Below the pieces are notes generated by a model that saw nothing but the letters and a program-made list of their open reading frames with translations, did no database searches and was not told where the DNA came from. The translations under genes were made by a program, and so were the position numbers. A stretch of DNA of 64,000 nt from Ancrocorticia sp052089425 (GTDB taxonomy: Bacteria > Actinomycetota > Actinomycetes > Actinomycetales > Actinomycetaceae), in the NCBI RefSeq assembly GCF_052089425.1, contig NZ_JBQCZW010000013.1, positions 1 through 64,000 of the forward strand, read 5' to 3'. Below are positions 43,503 to 51,736 of this stretch, piece by piece; within the stretch, counting starts at the first letter, position 1, and the number at the start of each line of letters is the position of its first letter.

Positions 43503-45260
43503 GTGAGCACAACGAGCTTTTCACGCATCATCGATCAGGCACATTCTCATTACGAACCGGGGGTTCCGTTTGAGGTGCCGGTCCCGGAAGGCTCGATCTT
43601 CGAATTGCTTGAGCACAGTGCCAGCGCGTGGCCATCGGCCCCAGCCATTGACTACTTTGCTCGTCAGTGGACGTATCGCGAGCTGCTGGACGAATCGTTG
43701 AAGGCTGCGCAGGTTTTCGCCGAGGCCGGCATCCGGAAGGGCGATATCATCTCCTTCGCGATGCCGAATTGCCCGCAGCACCTCATCGCCTTCTACGGTG
43801 CGATGCGGCTGGGCGCTATTGTAGCGGAGATCAACCCGCTCGCTCCGGCCACGCAAATGAAGGAACAGATCGAGCGCCACGGCGGGCGCCTCTGCCTCGC
43901 ATGGGAAAAGGCGGCAGGCACGCTCACGAAGGCCGGAATTGCCCCCGGCAACATTATGACGGTGGACATTTCCCGCCCACTGCCGAAGAAAATGCGAATG
44001 GCGCTCCGCCTTCCGGTTGCCAAGGCCCGCAAGACTCGCAAGCAAATGCGCGGTTCAACCCCTCGCGGCACCCGCTCATGGGACAAAGCGCATGCCACCG
44101 CAACCGCCTACAAAGGCCCCGATGCCTCCGTCACCTCCACGGATACGGCGGTGATCCTTCATTCCTCGGGCACAAACGGCATCCCGAAATCCGTGCCTCT
44201 CACGCATGGCAATATCCGCGTGAACGTTAACCAGAACCTGTTCTGGGTGTACGAATTGGATCGCGCCTCAGAAACCTTCTTCTCTCTTCTGCCATATTTC
44301 CACGCGTTCGGCATGAGCTTCCTGCTGTGCTGTGGCGTGGCAATCGGCGCCTGCCAGATCATCCTGCCCACATTCAGCCCTGAGCTCGCACTCCAAGCCC
44401 ACCTGCGCCGTAACGTCACCTTCTTCTTAGGTGTGCCGCCGATGTTTGATCGTATCTGTAAGAAGGCGATCGAGGACGATGTGGATATTTCGACCATCAA
44501 GTATGCGGTGTCTGGCGGGATGTCGTTGGCGCCCGGGATTGCTCAGGCGTGGGAGCAGAGGACCGGCGCGTACATCATTGAGGGCTACGGCATGTCCGAA
44601 ACGTCGCCCACTCTTGCCGGTTCCCCGCTTTCTGCTGAGCGCCGTCCCGGTTGCTTGGGCCTGCCGTTCCCGAACATGGATGTCCGGTTGGCCGATCAGG
44701 AAGATTTGGCCCGCGATGTTCTAGATGGTGAGCCCGGCGAGCTTTTGGTCAAGGGTCCGCAGGTATTCCACGGCTATCTTGACGCCCCGGAGGAGAACGA
44801 GGCCGCCTTTTACGATGGATGGTTCCGTACGGGGGATATTGTTCGGAACGACGACGGATTTCTCTACCTTGTGGATCGCTCCAAGGACCTCATCATCACA
44901 TCAGGTTTCAATATTTTCCCCTCGCAGGTTGAGGGAGCTATTAAGAGGTTGACGAGTGCGGAGGACGTCGTCGTCGTCGGAACTGATAATCCTGAAACTG
45001 GTGAAGAAGTGGCCGCGGTGATTAAAGCGGCGTGGAAGAACCCGGATTTGAAGCGGTTGCGGGCCACGCTGGAGAAGGAGTTGCCACATTACGCGTTGCC
45101 GCGCCAGCTGCATATGGTGGACGAGGTCCCGCATTCTTTGATCGGTAAGCCGGAGCGTAAGGCGGTGCGCGAGACGCTTGTTGAGGCCGCGCTGGCCGAG
45201 AAGGTCACGGATTCGCGCGCGGGTAAAACCGGTCCCTTTGCCAAGCCCGAACGGGAATAA
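43503..45260 (+). CDS. AMP-forming acyl-CoA synthetase-like enzyme (FadD type)
   Basis: 585-residue ANL-superfamily adenylating enzyme, probably activating a fatty or other carboxylic acid to its CoA thioester. P-loop variant VILHSSGTNGIPKSVPLTHGNI, A5 motif EGYGMSETSP, A7 GWFRTGDIV, A8 DRSKDLIITSGFNIFPSQVE, and a C-terminal Lys in SLIGKPERKAVRE. GTG 43503 is chosen because TTGGAGG lies upstream; TAGTAT at 43462-43467 is a likely -10. The function may be unrelated to the iron operon. Confidence 0.88.
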   Translation: MSTTSFSRIIDQAHSHYEPGVPFEVPVPEGSIFELLEHSASAWPSAPAIDYFARQWTYRELLDESLKAAQVFAEAGIRKGDIISFAMPNCPQHLIAFYGAMRLGAIVAEINPLAPATQMKEQIERHGGRLCLAWEKAAGTLTKAGIAPGNIMTVDISRPLPKKMRMALRLPVAKARKTRKQMRGSTPRGTRSWDKAHATATAYKGPDASVTSTDTAVILHSSGTNGIPKSVPLTHGNIRVNVNQNLFWVYELDRASETFFSLLPYFHAFGMSFLLCCGVAIGACQIILPTFSPELALQAHLRRNVTFFLGVPPMFDRICKKAIEDDVDISTIKYAVSGGMSLAPGIAQAWEQRTGAYIIEGYGMSETSPTLAGSPLSAERRPGCLGLPFPNMDVRLADQEDLARDVLDGEPGELLVKGPQVFHGYLDAPEENEAAFYDGWFRTGDIVRNDDGFLYLVDRSKDLIITSGFNIFPSQVEGAIKRLTSAEDVVVVGTDNPETGEEVAAVIKAAWKNPDLKRLRATLEKELPHYALPRQLHMVDEVPHSLIGKPERKAVRETLVEAALAEKVTDSRAGKTGPFAKPERE

Positions 45261-45342
45261 GGTTCGATTCTAGCGGGAGCTGAGTTCCGATTTGGCTTGA
45301 GAGCCAGTCATAAGCACGGTTCAAAACGCAAGGACGAATGGC

Positions 45343-45987
45343 TTACTCGGCGATCGTTTCTGGGAGGCAATTAGGCAGGTATTCTTCTGCGCCTGTTGTA
45401 TCCCCGTCGAGGAGTGGATCCACGCTGTAAGTCAGGAACTCTTCATAATCAGGAAACATCGAAGCATACTCGGTGGTGGTAAACCAATGGAGCATATCCA
45501 CAGTTTCCTGCACTTCTGCCGCGTCCCCGTCCTTCACCTGGTTAATTCCGGTAGAAAGCCAACCACATTTCCAATCTATAGCCATAAGCGAAGCGAAGAA
45601 ACCGTCTTCATACCAGAGAAGAGTGGGCTTGTCCTCACCAGCTTCGTCTGTGGATGGGTTCAGCTCTCCCGATTTAAGCGCAGCGATTTGGGAGTCGATT
45701 TCGTCAAATGATTCTGGCTCTCCAAACTCTACGCCAGTGGGCATCGTGAGAATTGCGGCTGCTTCGGTACGTTCTGAACTCTGCTGGGACATGACCACAG
45801 TCTTGTTCTCCTCGAGCTCGCCAATGGCAGCAGTTCTGAGTTCTTCCTCGCTTTGCGGTTGAGAGGAGTCCACTTTTGCCTGTTCTGATGCGTCAGCTGA
45901 AGTTTCCCCGGCGATCTGGGTTCCCACGACCCCGCCGATCGCCAGCGTAGCGACTCCAATAATGGTCAACCTGTGTATCGTACGCAT
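45343..45987 (-). CDS. Membrane-anchored acidic WxCxW protein A, unknown function
   Basis: I recognise no family. 214 residues: N-terminal signal/anchor (HRLTIIGVATLAIGGVVGTQIAG), a polar acidic middle, then IDWKCGWL and a final Cys in LPNC. The two Cys are 66 residues apart, as (67) in the two paralogues at 47235 and 48515, which share a W-x-C-x-W, a following helix and a G..(T)..A near the last Cys. ATG 45987 follows GGAAGG. It sits directly downstream of a frameshifted secreted-protein gene. Confidence 0.75.
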   Translation of the reverse strand: MRTIHRLTIIGVATLAIGGVVGTQIAGETSADASEQAKVDSSQPQSEEELRTAAIGELEENKTVVMSQQSSERTEAAAILTMPTGVEFGEPESFDEIDSQIAALKSGELNPSTDEAGEDKPTLLWYEDGFFASLMAIDWKCGWLSTGINQVKDGDAAEVQETVDMLHWFTTTEYASMFPDYEEFLTYSVDPLLDGDTTGAEEYLPNCLPETIAE

Positions 45988-46009
45988 GGTAAAATACATC
46001 CTTCCGTAA

Positions 46010-46427
46010 TCAGTAAGTCAACGTGCCAGAAAAATTGGCATAGGCATCCGATGCTGGCATGCCTGTCGCCTTTGTGTTGAGGGCAAACTCCGTGCGTTGG
46101 GTAACTCCGGAAGTGTATGGGAAGAGCCCTTTGCCGCTATAAGGTTTGAATTGTAGACGTGTGAATTGACTACCGCCGCGGCTGCGAAGTCCGATCGTCC
46201 AAGTACCGTTCGCCCAGCCGGAGGCTTCCGAAGCAGCAATATGCTTTCGAAATGGTTCCGTTGAATGTTACTCCACCGCCAGGCGTCTTTGTGCGCCAAG
46301 TGGAGTACTGTCGCAGATATTCGGAGACGACGCCGCTAACCGCTGCTGATTTGGCAGACGCTTCCGTTGTCGGCCCGGCGATCGCACCAGTGACACTAAG
46401 TGCAATTGTAACTAGGATTGCTCCCAT
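46010..46427 (-). pseudogene. Small secreted protein gene with a frameshift
   Basis: The first frame (from ATG 46427) encodes a signal peptide (GAILVTIALSVTGAIAGP) and a Thr/Gly-rich region with TPGGGVTFNGTISK. The reading frame must shift by one base near 46240-46255 to continue as ASEASGWANGTWTIGLRS, reach TGMPASDAYANFSGTLTY and stop at 46010. The C-terminal FSGTLTY resembles SFNGTIRY at the end of the secreted protein at 47969, and both are followed by a WxCxW gene. The frameshift could be real or a sequencing error. Confidence 0.6.
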
Positions 46428-46630
46428 AATTCATTGAAAACTCATCTTTGCGTTTCCCTTCAAAAAGCGGCCCCCATTGATCCGTTGGTTGTATTACATC
46501 ACATTTGCGATCAAGATTCCATGGTCCGACTAGCCTCACGTAAAAGGCCCGTGAATTGGGTTCCATGCCTCATATGTTTTTTGCCCGCGAAAACTGGAGG
46601 CATGACGGTATGGAAACGTTGAGGTTGACC

Positions 46631-46824
46631 ATGTCAGCAAAGTACGAGATCACGCGCAAATACGCCAACCAGTACGCCAAGGCCACGAAAAGACTCGGGG
46701 ACAGATGCTCGATGAGGTCGTCGCGGTCACGGGCTGTAGCCGGGACAACGCGCGGCGTCATTTGACCCGAGCCATGAGCAACCGGCCAGATCCACCGGGC
46801 CGGTCGCGGACACATTCACGTTAA
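46631..46824 (+). pseudogene. N-terminal remnant of an integrase-type transposase
   Basis: The frame reads KYEITRKYANQYAKATK, then after a one-base shift QMLDEVVAVTGCSRDNARRHLTRAMSNRP, a pattern I associate with DDE integrase-like transposases of actinobacterial IS elements. It stops at 46824 and the catalytic domain is absent. Confidence 0.55.
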
Positions 46825-46854
46825 CCTCGGCCGTTCAAATACTGGCGGTTTCTA

Positions 46855-47090
46855 ACGAACGTTGCGAATCCTTCAAAGGGAGTGGGGATTGGGATGCCGC
46901 GTAGAGCGTGGAATAAGTCATCGCCCGAAGCGAAACTAGGTCTCGTTCATGCCGCGGCCGCTTCAGACCGAGGCCGTATACAACCAGAGGCCTACACACG
47001 AGCCTCGGCATCGTCCCACCAGTGGAGTTCGAGGACAACCTCCGGGCCACCAGCCAAAGAGATACAAAAATACTCACGCAAGCAGCGTGA
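46855..47090 (+). pseudogene. IS3-family transposase remnant (orfB C-terminus)
   Basis: With frameshifts this reads toward LHTSLGIVPPVEFEDNL, the C-terminal signature of IS3-type OrfB. It is followed by the hairpin CTCACGCAAGCAGCGTGAG (47073-47091), also found after the 49.4-kb remnant in opposite orientation. Confidence 0.7.
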
Positions 47091-47234
47091 GGCAGAGCAC
47101 ATGTCCACAACTCGCGGGGAACCCCGAAAGCATGGTGAAGGGCGTATCGTTATATCGGGTGGCGCGATAGGGTCCATGTTCTTACGCGATACCCGTAACT
47201 GGTTTCTCTATTACCAAAGATGGTGTGGGTTACG

Positions 47235-47888
47235 ATGTGCTTGCGTTTTATTTATGCATCTTTATGTAGTGCACTTCTTCTTTTTGGTCTTTCCGCATGT
47301 TCATCTCGGCAGTCAGCCGGTGATACGGTCACAGATCCCCCGTTACCAGCGCAGAGCAGTGGAGTGGAGCTTGTCCAGCCGGATGTGGAGCTCCGCCCTA
47401 ACGAGACATCACCCGAAATTGGTGACTGGCTTTCGGAGGAAATCCAGAGTTTCGATTTCTCTTTCCCTTCCGAGGAGTATCTTCCTCACACTATTTTGGA
47501 TTTGTTCCCGGAAATTGAGAACGGGGTGCCGATTGAACAAGGAGAAGTCTCTGGTTCAGACGCGGAAACTCTCATGGTCGAAATCCCTTCTTCATCAGAT
47601 GCAGAGCCGTCTACGTTCGTGAATATTTCTCGGGGAGATGCTTACAGTGCGATGTCGGACCGCTGGTACTGTGCATGGGTCGATGAGTACTTGATAGCCA
47701 ACAAGGCTCCGGACTCTGCCGGTGAATCACAAGCACTGGAATCCTTGGAGGCCTTCCACGCGGACAAGACTGCCCAAGAGTTGTCGATAAACCTCGAAAC
47801 CTATCAGGAGGACATCTACAACCTGCTGGTAAAAGGTGAAACAGCACCAGCCACCTCCCTCGTCAAAGCATGCCAACCCTTGAAATGA
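47235..47888 (+). CDS. WxCxW lipoprotein B, unknown function
   Basis: 217 residues. Signal peptide with lipobox FGLSAC (Cys22), an acidic Ser/Pro-rich stalk, and a C-terminal domain with DRWYCAWVDEYL and a final Cys in VKACQ, 67 residues apart. It aligns by eye with the proteins at 45343 and 48515. No enzyme motif is visible. ATG 47235 is preferred because the signal peptide starts there; the frame extends to 47220. It precedes the secreted-protein gene at 47969 by 80 nt on the same strand. Confidence 0.75.
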   Translation: MCLRFIYASLCSALLLFGLSACSSRQSAGDTVTDPPLPAQSSGVELVQPDVELRPNETSPEIGDWLSEEIQSFDFSFPSEEYLPHTILDLFPEIENGVPIEQGEVSGSDAETLMVEIPSSSDAEPSTFVNISRGDAYSAMSDRWYCAWVDEYLIANKAPDSAGESQALESLEAFHADKTAQELSINLETYQEDIYNLLVKGETAPATSLVKACQPLK

Positions 47889-47968
47889 CAAGAGGTACGG
47901 CTCGGTAGTGCATCAAGGTGACAGTCTTATGTCATGAATCCAACCCGCTTCGGTAAAGAAAGGCAGTA

Positions 47969-48508
47969 ATGAAACAAACAATCAATCAGACAAGACTTAA
48001 GTGGACAACAGTGATGGCGGCCGTCATTGCAGCCGTGGCATGTCTCCTAGCGGGCGTCTTCATTGAAACTGCTAGTGCCTCCCCGACTAGTCCTAACCTC
48101 CCAGTCACAGTGTCAAATCATATGCCGTTGGCTTCGGGATCGATGAGTGGCCCTAAAGCGCAACTCGGGACTATCTACTACACGAAAGATCGTTACCACG
48201 CGAACGCTGGACAAACTCTCAGCTATGAGAACAAAGGTGGCTCTTGGTATCGCAATGACAACGGCAAAGCCGACCCTACGGGAGGGTGTGGAGGTTATAT
48301 TAACCTCTCGCTCCGGACATACCCCTCACTTACTTCGTTCACCAATTCGATCACGATCTATAACGTTGCGAAACATGCGGGGCCACTTGCTTGGCATCCT
48401 CAGAATGTTAGCCCCCGGTATTTCCGGGTCACCCGTTATGCAAATGGAGGTAGCTGTGGTTCCTACGGCTACAATGCGGTGAGCTTTAATGGAACTATTA
48501 GGTACTGA
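47969..48508 (+). CDS. Small secreted protein, unknown function
   Basis: 179 residues. Signal peptide (WTTVMAAVIAAVACLLAGVFIETASA) and a mature part of about 145 residues rich in Tyr/Gly/Asn/Ser and likely beta-structured: KGGSWYRNDNGKADPTGGCGGYINLSL ... GGSCGSYGYNAVSFNGTIRY. Two Cys (in GGCGG and GSCGS) could form a disulfide. It ends with an FNGTIRY motif like the frameshifted protein at 46010. I know no matching family; its size and secretion would fit a bacteriocin or surface protein, but this is speculation. The WxCxW gene starts 6 nt after its stop. Confidence 0.7.
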   Translation: MKQTINQTRLKWTTVMAAVIAAVACLLAGVFIETASASPTSPNLPVTVSNHMPLASGSMSGPKAQLGTIYYTKDRYHANAGQTLSYENKGGSWYRNDNGKADPTGGCGGYINLSLRTYPSLTSFTNSITIYNVAKHAGPLAWHPQNVSPRYFRVTRYANGGSCGSYGYNAVSFNGTIRY

Positions 48509-48514
48509 TGAATT

Positions 48515-49150
48515 ATGAGAAACAAGAAGATCACTCTCCCCATCGTTTTTGGAATCCTAGCCCTTTTCACCGTCACCACCAGTGTGATCGGGAATTCAAC
48601 GGCCCAAGAAACAAATGTGGAACCAAAACAGTCTGTCGCTCAGCAAGTCCCTGATTCTGTAGAACATCAAGCCGAATCTGAACTCGAACAATTCACGGGT
48701 GCCTTTCCAGAAGGGGTAGCGGAACCCACTAGTGCCGTCGAGTTTATTCCAGAGCTTGCAGGAACTACAATCGTTCCAGATCCAGAGGTCTACGACGATG
48801 GCCAAACCTACGTTCTACACAAGACGGAAACGAAACCATCCACATTTGCTAGCGCTGCGAATGACAGTGAAGACGTAACGGTCGTACTCGTAGAAGGTGC
48901 TTTCTTCAATCAGTACGCTCTTCAATGGCATTGCTCTTGGCTAGACGAGTACCTCAACGCGGTCGACGAGTCCGATGTTGATAGTGCGAAAACTGCTCTA
49001 ACGAACCTACAAGGATTCGCAGACATGGCCCATGTGCGTGAGCATTTGCCGGATGTCGACCAATTCCAGTACGATATCGTCAAGCCGATCTCAAGTGGAG
49101 ATCTCACTCCAGCTCGGCAGTATCGCGCAGTGTGTACTGGCAACGAATAG
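48515..49150 (+). CDS. Secreted/membrane-anchored WxCxW protein C, unknown function
   Basis: 211 residues: N-terminal hydrophobic signal/anchor (ITLPIVFGILALFTVTTSVIGN), a Gln/Glu-rich stalk, VLVEGAFFNQYALQWHCSWLDEYL and a final Cys in YRAVCTG, 67 residues after the first. It is the closest of the three paralogues to protein B in the segment C.W.DEYL. It lies 6 nt after the secreted-protein gene, so the two are almost certainly co-expressed. Confidence 0.75.
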   Translation: MRNKKITLPIVFGILALFTVTTSVIGNSTAQETNVEPKQSVAQQVPDSVEHQAESELEQFTGAFPEGVAEPTSAVEFIPELAGTTIVPDPEVYDDGQTYVLHKTETKPSTFASAANDSEDVTVVLVEGAFFNQYALQWHCSWLDEYLNAVDESDVDSAKTALTNLQGFADMAHVREHLPDVDQFQYDIVKPISSGDLTPARQYRAVCTGNE

Positions 49151-49362
49151 CCTTATGGCACCTTGTACCCCGTGATCCATCTATCGTGTATCAAGTGTCT
49201 TGGAGCCATTGCCGGCACGTTTCGATGTCGCTGATTCTTGTGGGCCAATTGCTTAAGGCTTTCGGTGTTCGAGTTTGGTAGTGCGCATGGTGGCATGTTC
49301 AGCGCAGGGGTTCCTCGCGGGCAGCGGACGCATAACCCGTCTCACGCTGCTTGTGTGAGTGT

Positions 49363-49610
49363 TTAGTCGTCTCTATGACGTAGGAGCTGCAGGCTGTCTT
49401 CAAACTCGACCGGCGGTACGATGCCAAGACTCGTGTGCAGGCATTTCCTGTTGTACGCGATCTCGGTCCAGCGGGCTAGCACGGCCCGCTGGACCTCATC
49501 GCGCGCAGACGAGGTATGGATGGTCATAGAACTCGACCTGCAACGTCGACCAGAACGATTCCGACACGGCATTGCCAGCATACTCCCGTCCAACCTATCG
49601 GCTCTTTGAC
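49363..49610 (-). pseudogene. IS3-family transposase remnant, inverted relative to the 46.9-kb copy
   Basis: Minus strand: GNAVSESFWSTLQVEFYDHP in one frame, then RDEVQRAVLARWTEIAYNRKCLHTSLGIVPPVEFEDSL in another, the C-terminal end of an IS3 OrfB. The terminal CTCAC-hairpin recurs at 49341-49359. Confidence 0.8.
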
Positions 49611-49794
49611 GTGCAGTTCGACGGAGGCGCCTGCGTGCATCGGGACTGTAAATTTCATGGTGGAGATCTGATTAAGGCTCATCCATGATGAGCACAGAAC
49701 AGGATTTGGCCATGAAGGCCCCAGTGAGACACCCGAGGAACCTGTAACCACTACTTCCCCAACTACGACCTCTAGCTCATCTTCGACGTCCGGT

Positions 49795-50945
49795 GGTGGA
49801 TAAGAAGCTCATCGCGCAGTTTGTTGGGTAGCCCCGCGAGAACGGACGCGCTTTCGACGGTGAGAATGGCCTATTGGCCGAGTTGCCGAAACTCGTGAAT
49901 CCGCACTCGAAGGGGAGATTATTGATCACTTCGGCTGTGACACGCACGAGAGTGCGGTGGTGTCGGACGGCAACGCACGCAACGGCACCTGATCCAAGAC
50001 GGTGGCGACAAAGGGTGAGTCCGTTGAGATCGCCGCGCCGCGAGATCGTGCCGGAACGTTCGAGCCGGTGGTCGCGAAGAAACGCCAGCACCGACTTGGC
50101 AGCATCGAGGGCGTCGTACTTCTACCTTCGACCCGGGCAAATTGCTCGAGCGCATGAGCGAATGGCAGACCCGGCCCCGTGTATCCTGCCGTCTTCATCT
50201 ATGCTTTCCACGTGAAAGTGTGTGACGGCCAAGTGGCGAACCGAACGATTTAGGTGGTCCTAGCCGTCACCGCCGAGGGTAGCCGCAACATGCTCGGCCC
50301 TTGGTGCGGTGACGGGAGTGAAAGGGCGAGGTACTGGCTCCACTTGCTCACGGAGATCAAGAACCGAGGTGTCGACGGCGTCCTCATGCTGGTGTGCGAC
50401 GGGTTGAAAGGGCTGCCCGATTCCGTGACGGTGGTGTGGCTGGAGCCGGGTGTGCAGAACCTGATGCGCAAAATACCTTGACGTACGCATCATGGGAGGA
50501 CTGAGCCGCGATTTCGAAGGCTCTTGATCCGGTCGATCGGGCCGCCACCGTCAACGTGGCCGAGGACCGGTTGCTCGACTTCCAAGAAGCCTGAGTCCAG
50601 AAGCGTCCGGCGATCATACGGTTGTGGGAGAAAGTATGGGCCTAGTATGATGCCATATCTGCGCTACGACCGGGAGATCCGACGGATCGTGTGAAACACC
50701 AACGCCATAGGGTGGTTTGTCAACGCTCGTATCCGGAAGTCGGTCAAGGCGCATGGATACTTCCCCAACGAACAAGCCGCCCTCGAATCCGTCTACATGG
50801 CCGTCGTGGCACTCGACCCCACAGGCAAGGGCCGAGCGTGATGGACTTGGCGCTGGGAGTAACTATTGAACGCTTTCGACATCACCTTCGGCGGACCACT
50901 CTCCGCCTGGCCACCTGAAAATCACCCAATACAAGTTACCCCGTT
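49795..50945 (+). pseudogene. Degraded IS256-family transposase
   Basis: Recognisable IS256 segments occur in order but in different frames with internal stops: VDKKLIAQFVG..ENGLLAELPKL; EGEIIDHFGCDTHES with SKTVATKG..VEIAAPRDRAGTFEPVVAKKRQ; EWQTRP; VLAVTAEGSRNMLGPW...VLMLVCDGLKGLPDSV; IRRIV-NTNAI; FPNEQAALESVYMAVVALDPTGKGRA; LLNAFDITFGG. It is non-functional. The rest of 49151-51195 contains only this, the IS3 remnant and unassigned spacer. Confidence 0.85.
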
Positions 50946-51183
50946 AACTTGACCACGCCATAGTCGTGATTGTGATTTGGGTGGGGAGGGGCGAGTGACT
51001 AATTCCTCTCTGCGCAAGGAGCGTCAACAACGTTGCCTTCTCAGTAGTGCGAGTACCCCGGTGGGATTCTCGCAGCTGCGGCCCCTTTTCTGGATCAAAA
51101 GAGACTCAACTGAAATGTCCTCTTTCAGGGTAAGACGTCTGGTTCCGGTTTCAGTGGTCCCAACTACAGGGCGAAATGTCTAG

Positions 51184-51189
51184 TACATT
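51184..51189 (+). promoter_or_regulatory. -10 box of the 51.2-kb membrane-protein gene
   Basis: TACATT stands 6 nt upstream of ATG 51196, with no ribosome-binding site, following the leaderless pattern. Confidence 0.55.
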
Positions 51190-51195
51190 CTAGCT

Positions 51196-51651
51196 ATGGG
51201 CAGATGGTTGAACATGATGCGTGTTGTTGGCGCAATCCTTGGCGCCGGGCTATTCGCATACGGAGGTGTTATCTTCGTACTACGTTTCTTCAGCGTGGTC
51301 ATGGATTCGGCAGATGAATTGTTTATCTTTGGGTTTTTCTTCAATCTTCTCGGCACCCATTTTTTCTTCCCCTTGCTCTTTTGCTTCGTGGTTTTCGTAT
51401 TCATTCTTACTTGCGTTACTGGGGTCATTGCTGGGCGCCAGCAGTTTTCATTAATTTCGGCCTATTCATGCGCGCTATTTGGCGCCACTTTGGCAGTGCT
51501 CCCGCCTCAATGCGCAATGATTGGTTACATTGGGTTACAGGATGACACTCGGGCCCGCGTCTTCTGTGCGTTGTTTGCTCTGGTTCCACTCCTTGGAGTT
51601 GCTCTGAACTTCTTTTTTCGAAAGAAGCTTAGAGCAGATCAACCTCGATAG
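51196..51651 (+). CDS. Small four-helix membrane protein, unknown function
   Basis: 151 residues, four predicted helices, very Phe-rich, with a basic C-terminus (FFFRKKLRADQPR). I recognise no family. It converges with the large DUF1906-type gene, and both lie between two IS256 remnants. Confidence 0.6.
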   Translation: MGRWLNMMRVVGAILGAGLFAYGGVIFVLRFFSVVMDSADELFIFGFFFNLLGTHFFFPLLFCFVVFVFILTCVTGVIAGRQQFSLISAYSCALFGATLAVLPPQCAMIGYIGLQDDTRARVFCALFALVPLLGVALNFFFRKKLRADQPR

Positions 51652-51736
51652 AAGTCAAGTAGCCGTGAGCCTCACTGGTAAGTAGGAAGAGCGCATTGGG
51701 TAACCTTTACTGTATTATCACACAGGCCTTGGGATA

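Noticed and set aside
32400..44985. Further copies of the GTC-triplet motif at 32406 and 44967
   Set aside because: They lack the terminal GCC and fit ordinary Val/Asp coding, so they are not counted.
47969..48508. Lactococcin 972-type bacteriocin
   Set aside because: Size and secretion are suggestive, but the mature part is longer and lacks the pattern I associate with that family; no adjacent ABC-type immunity genes.
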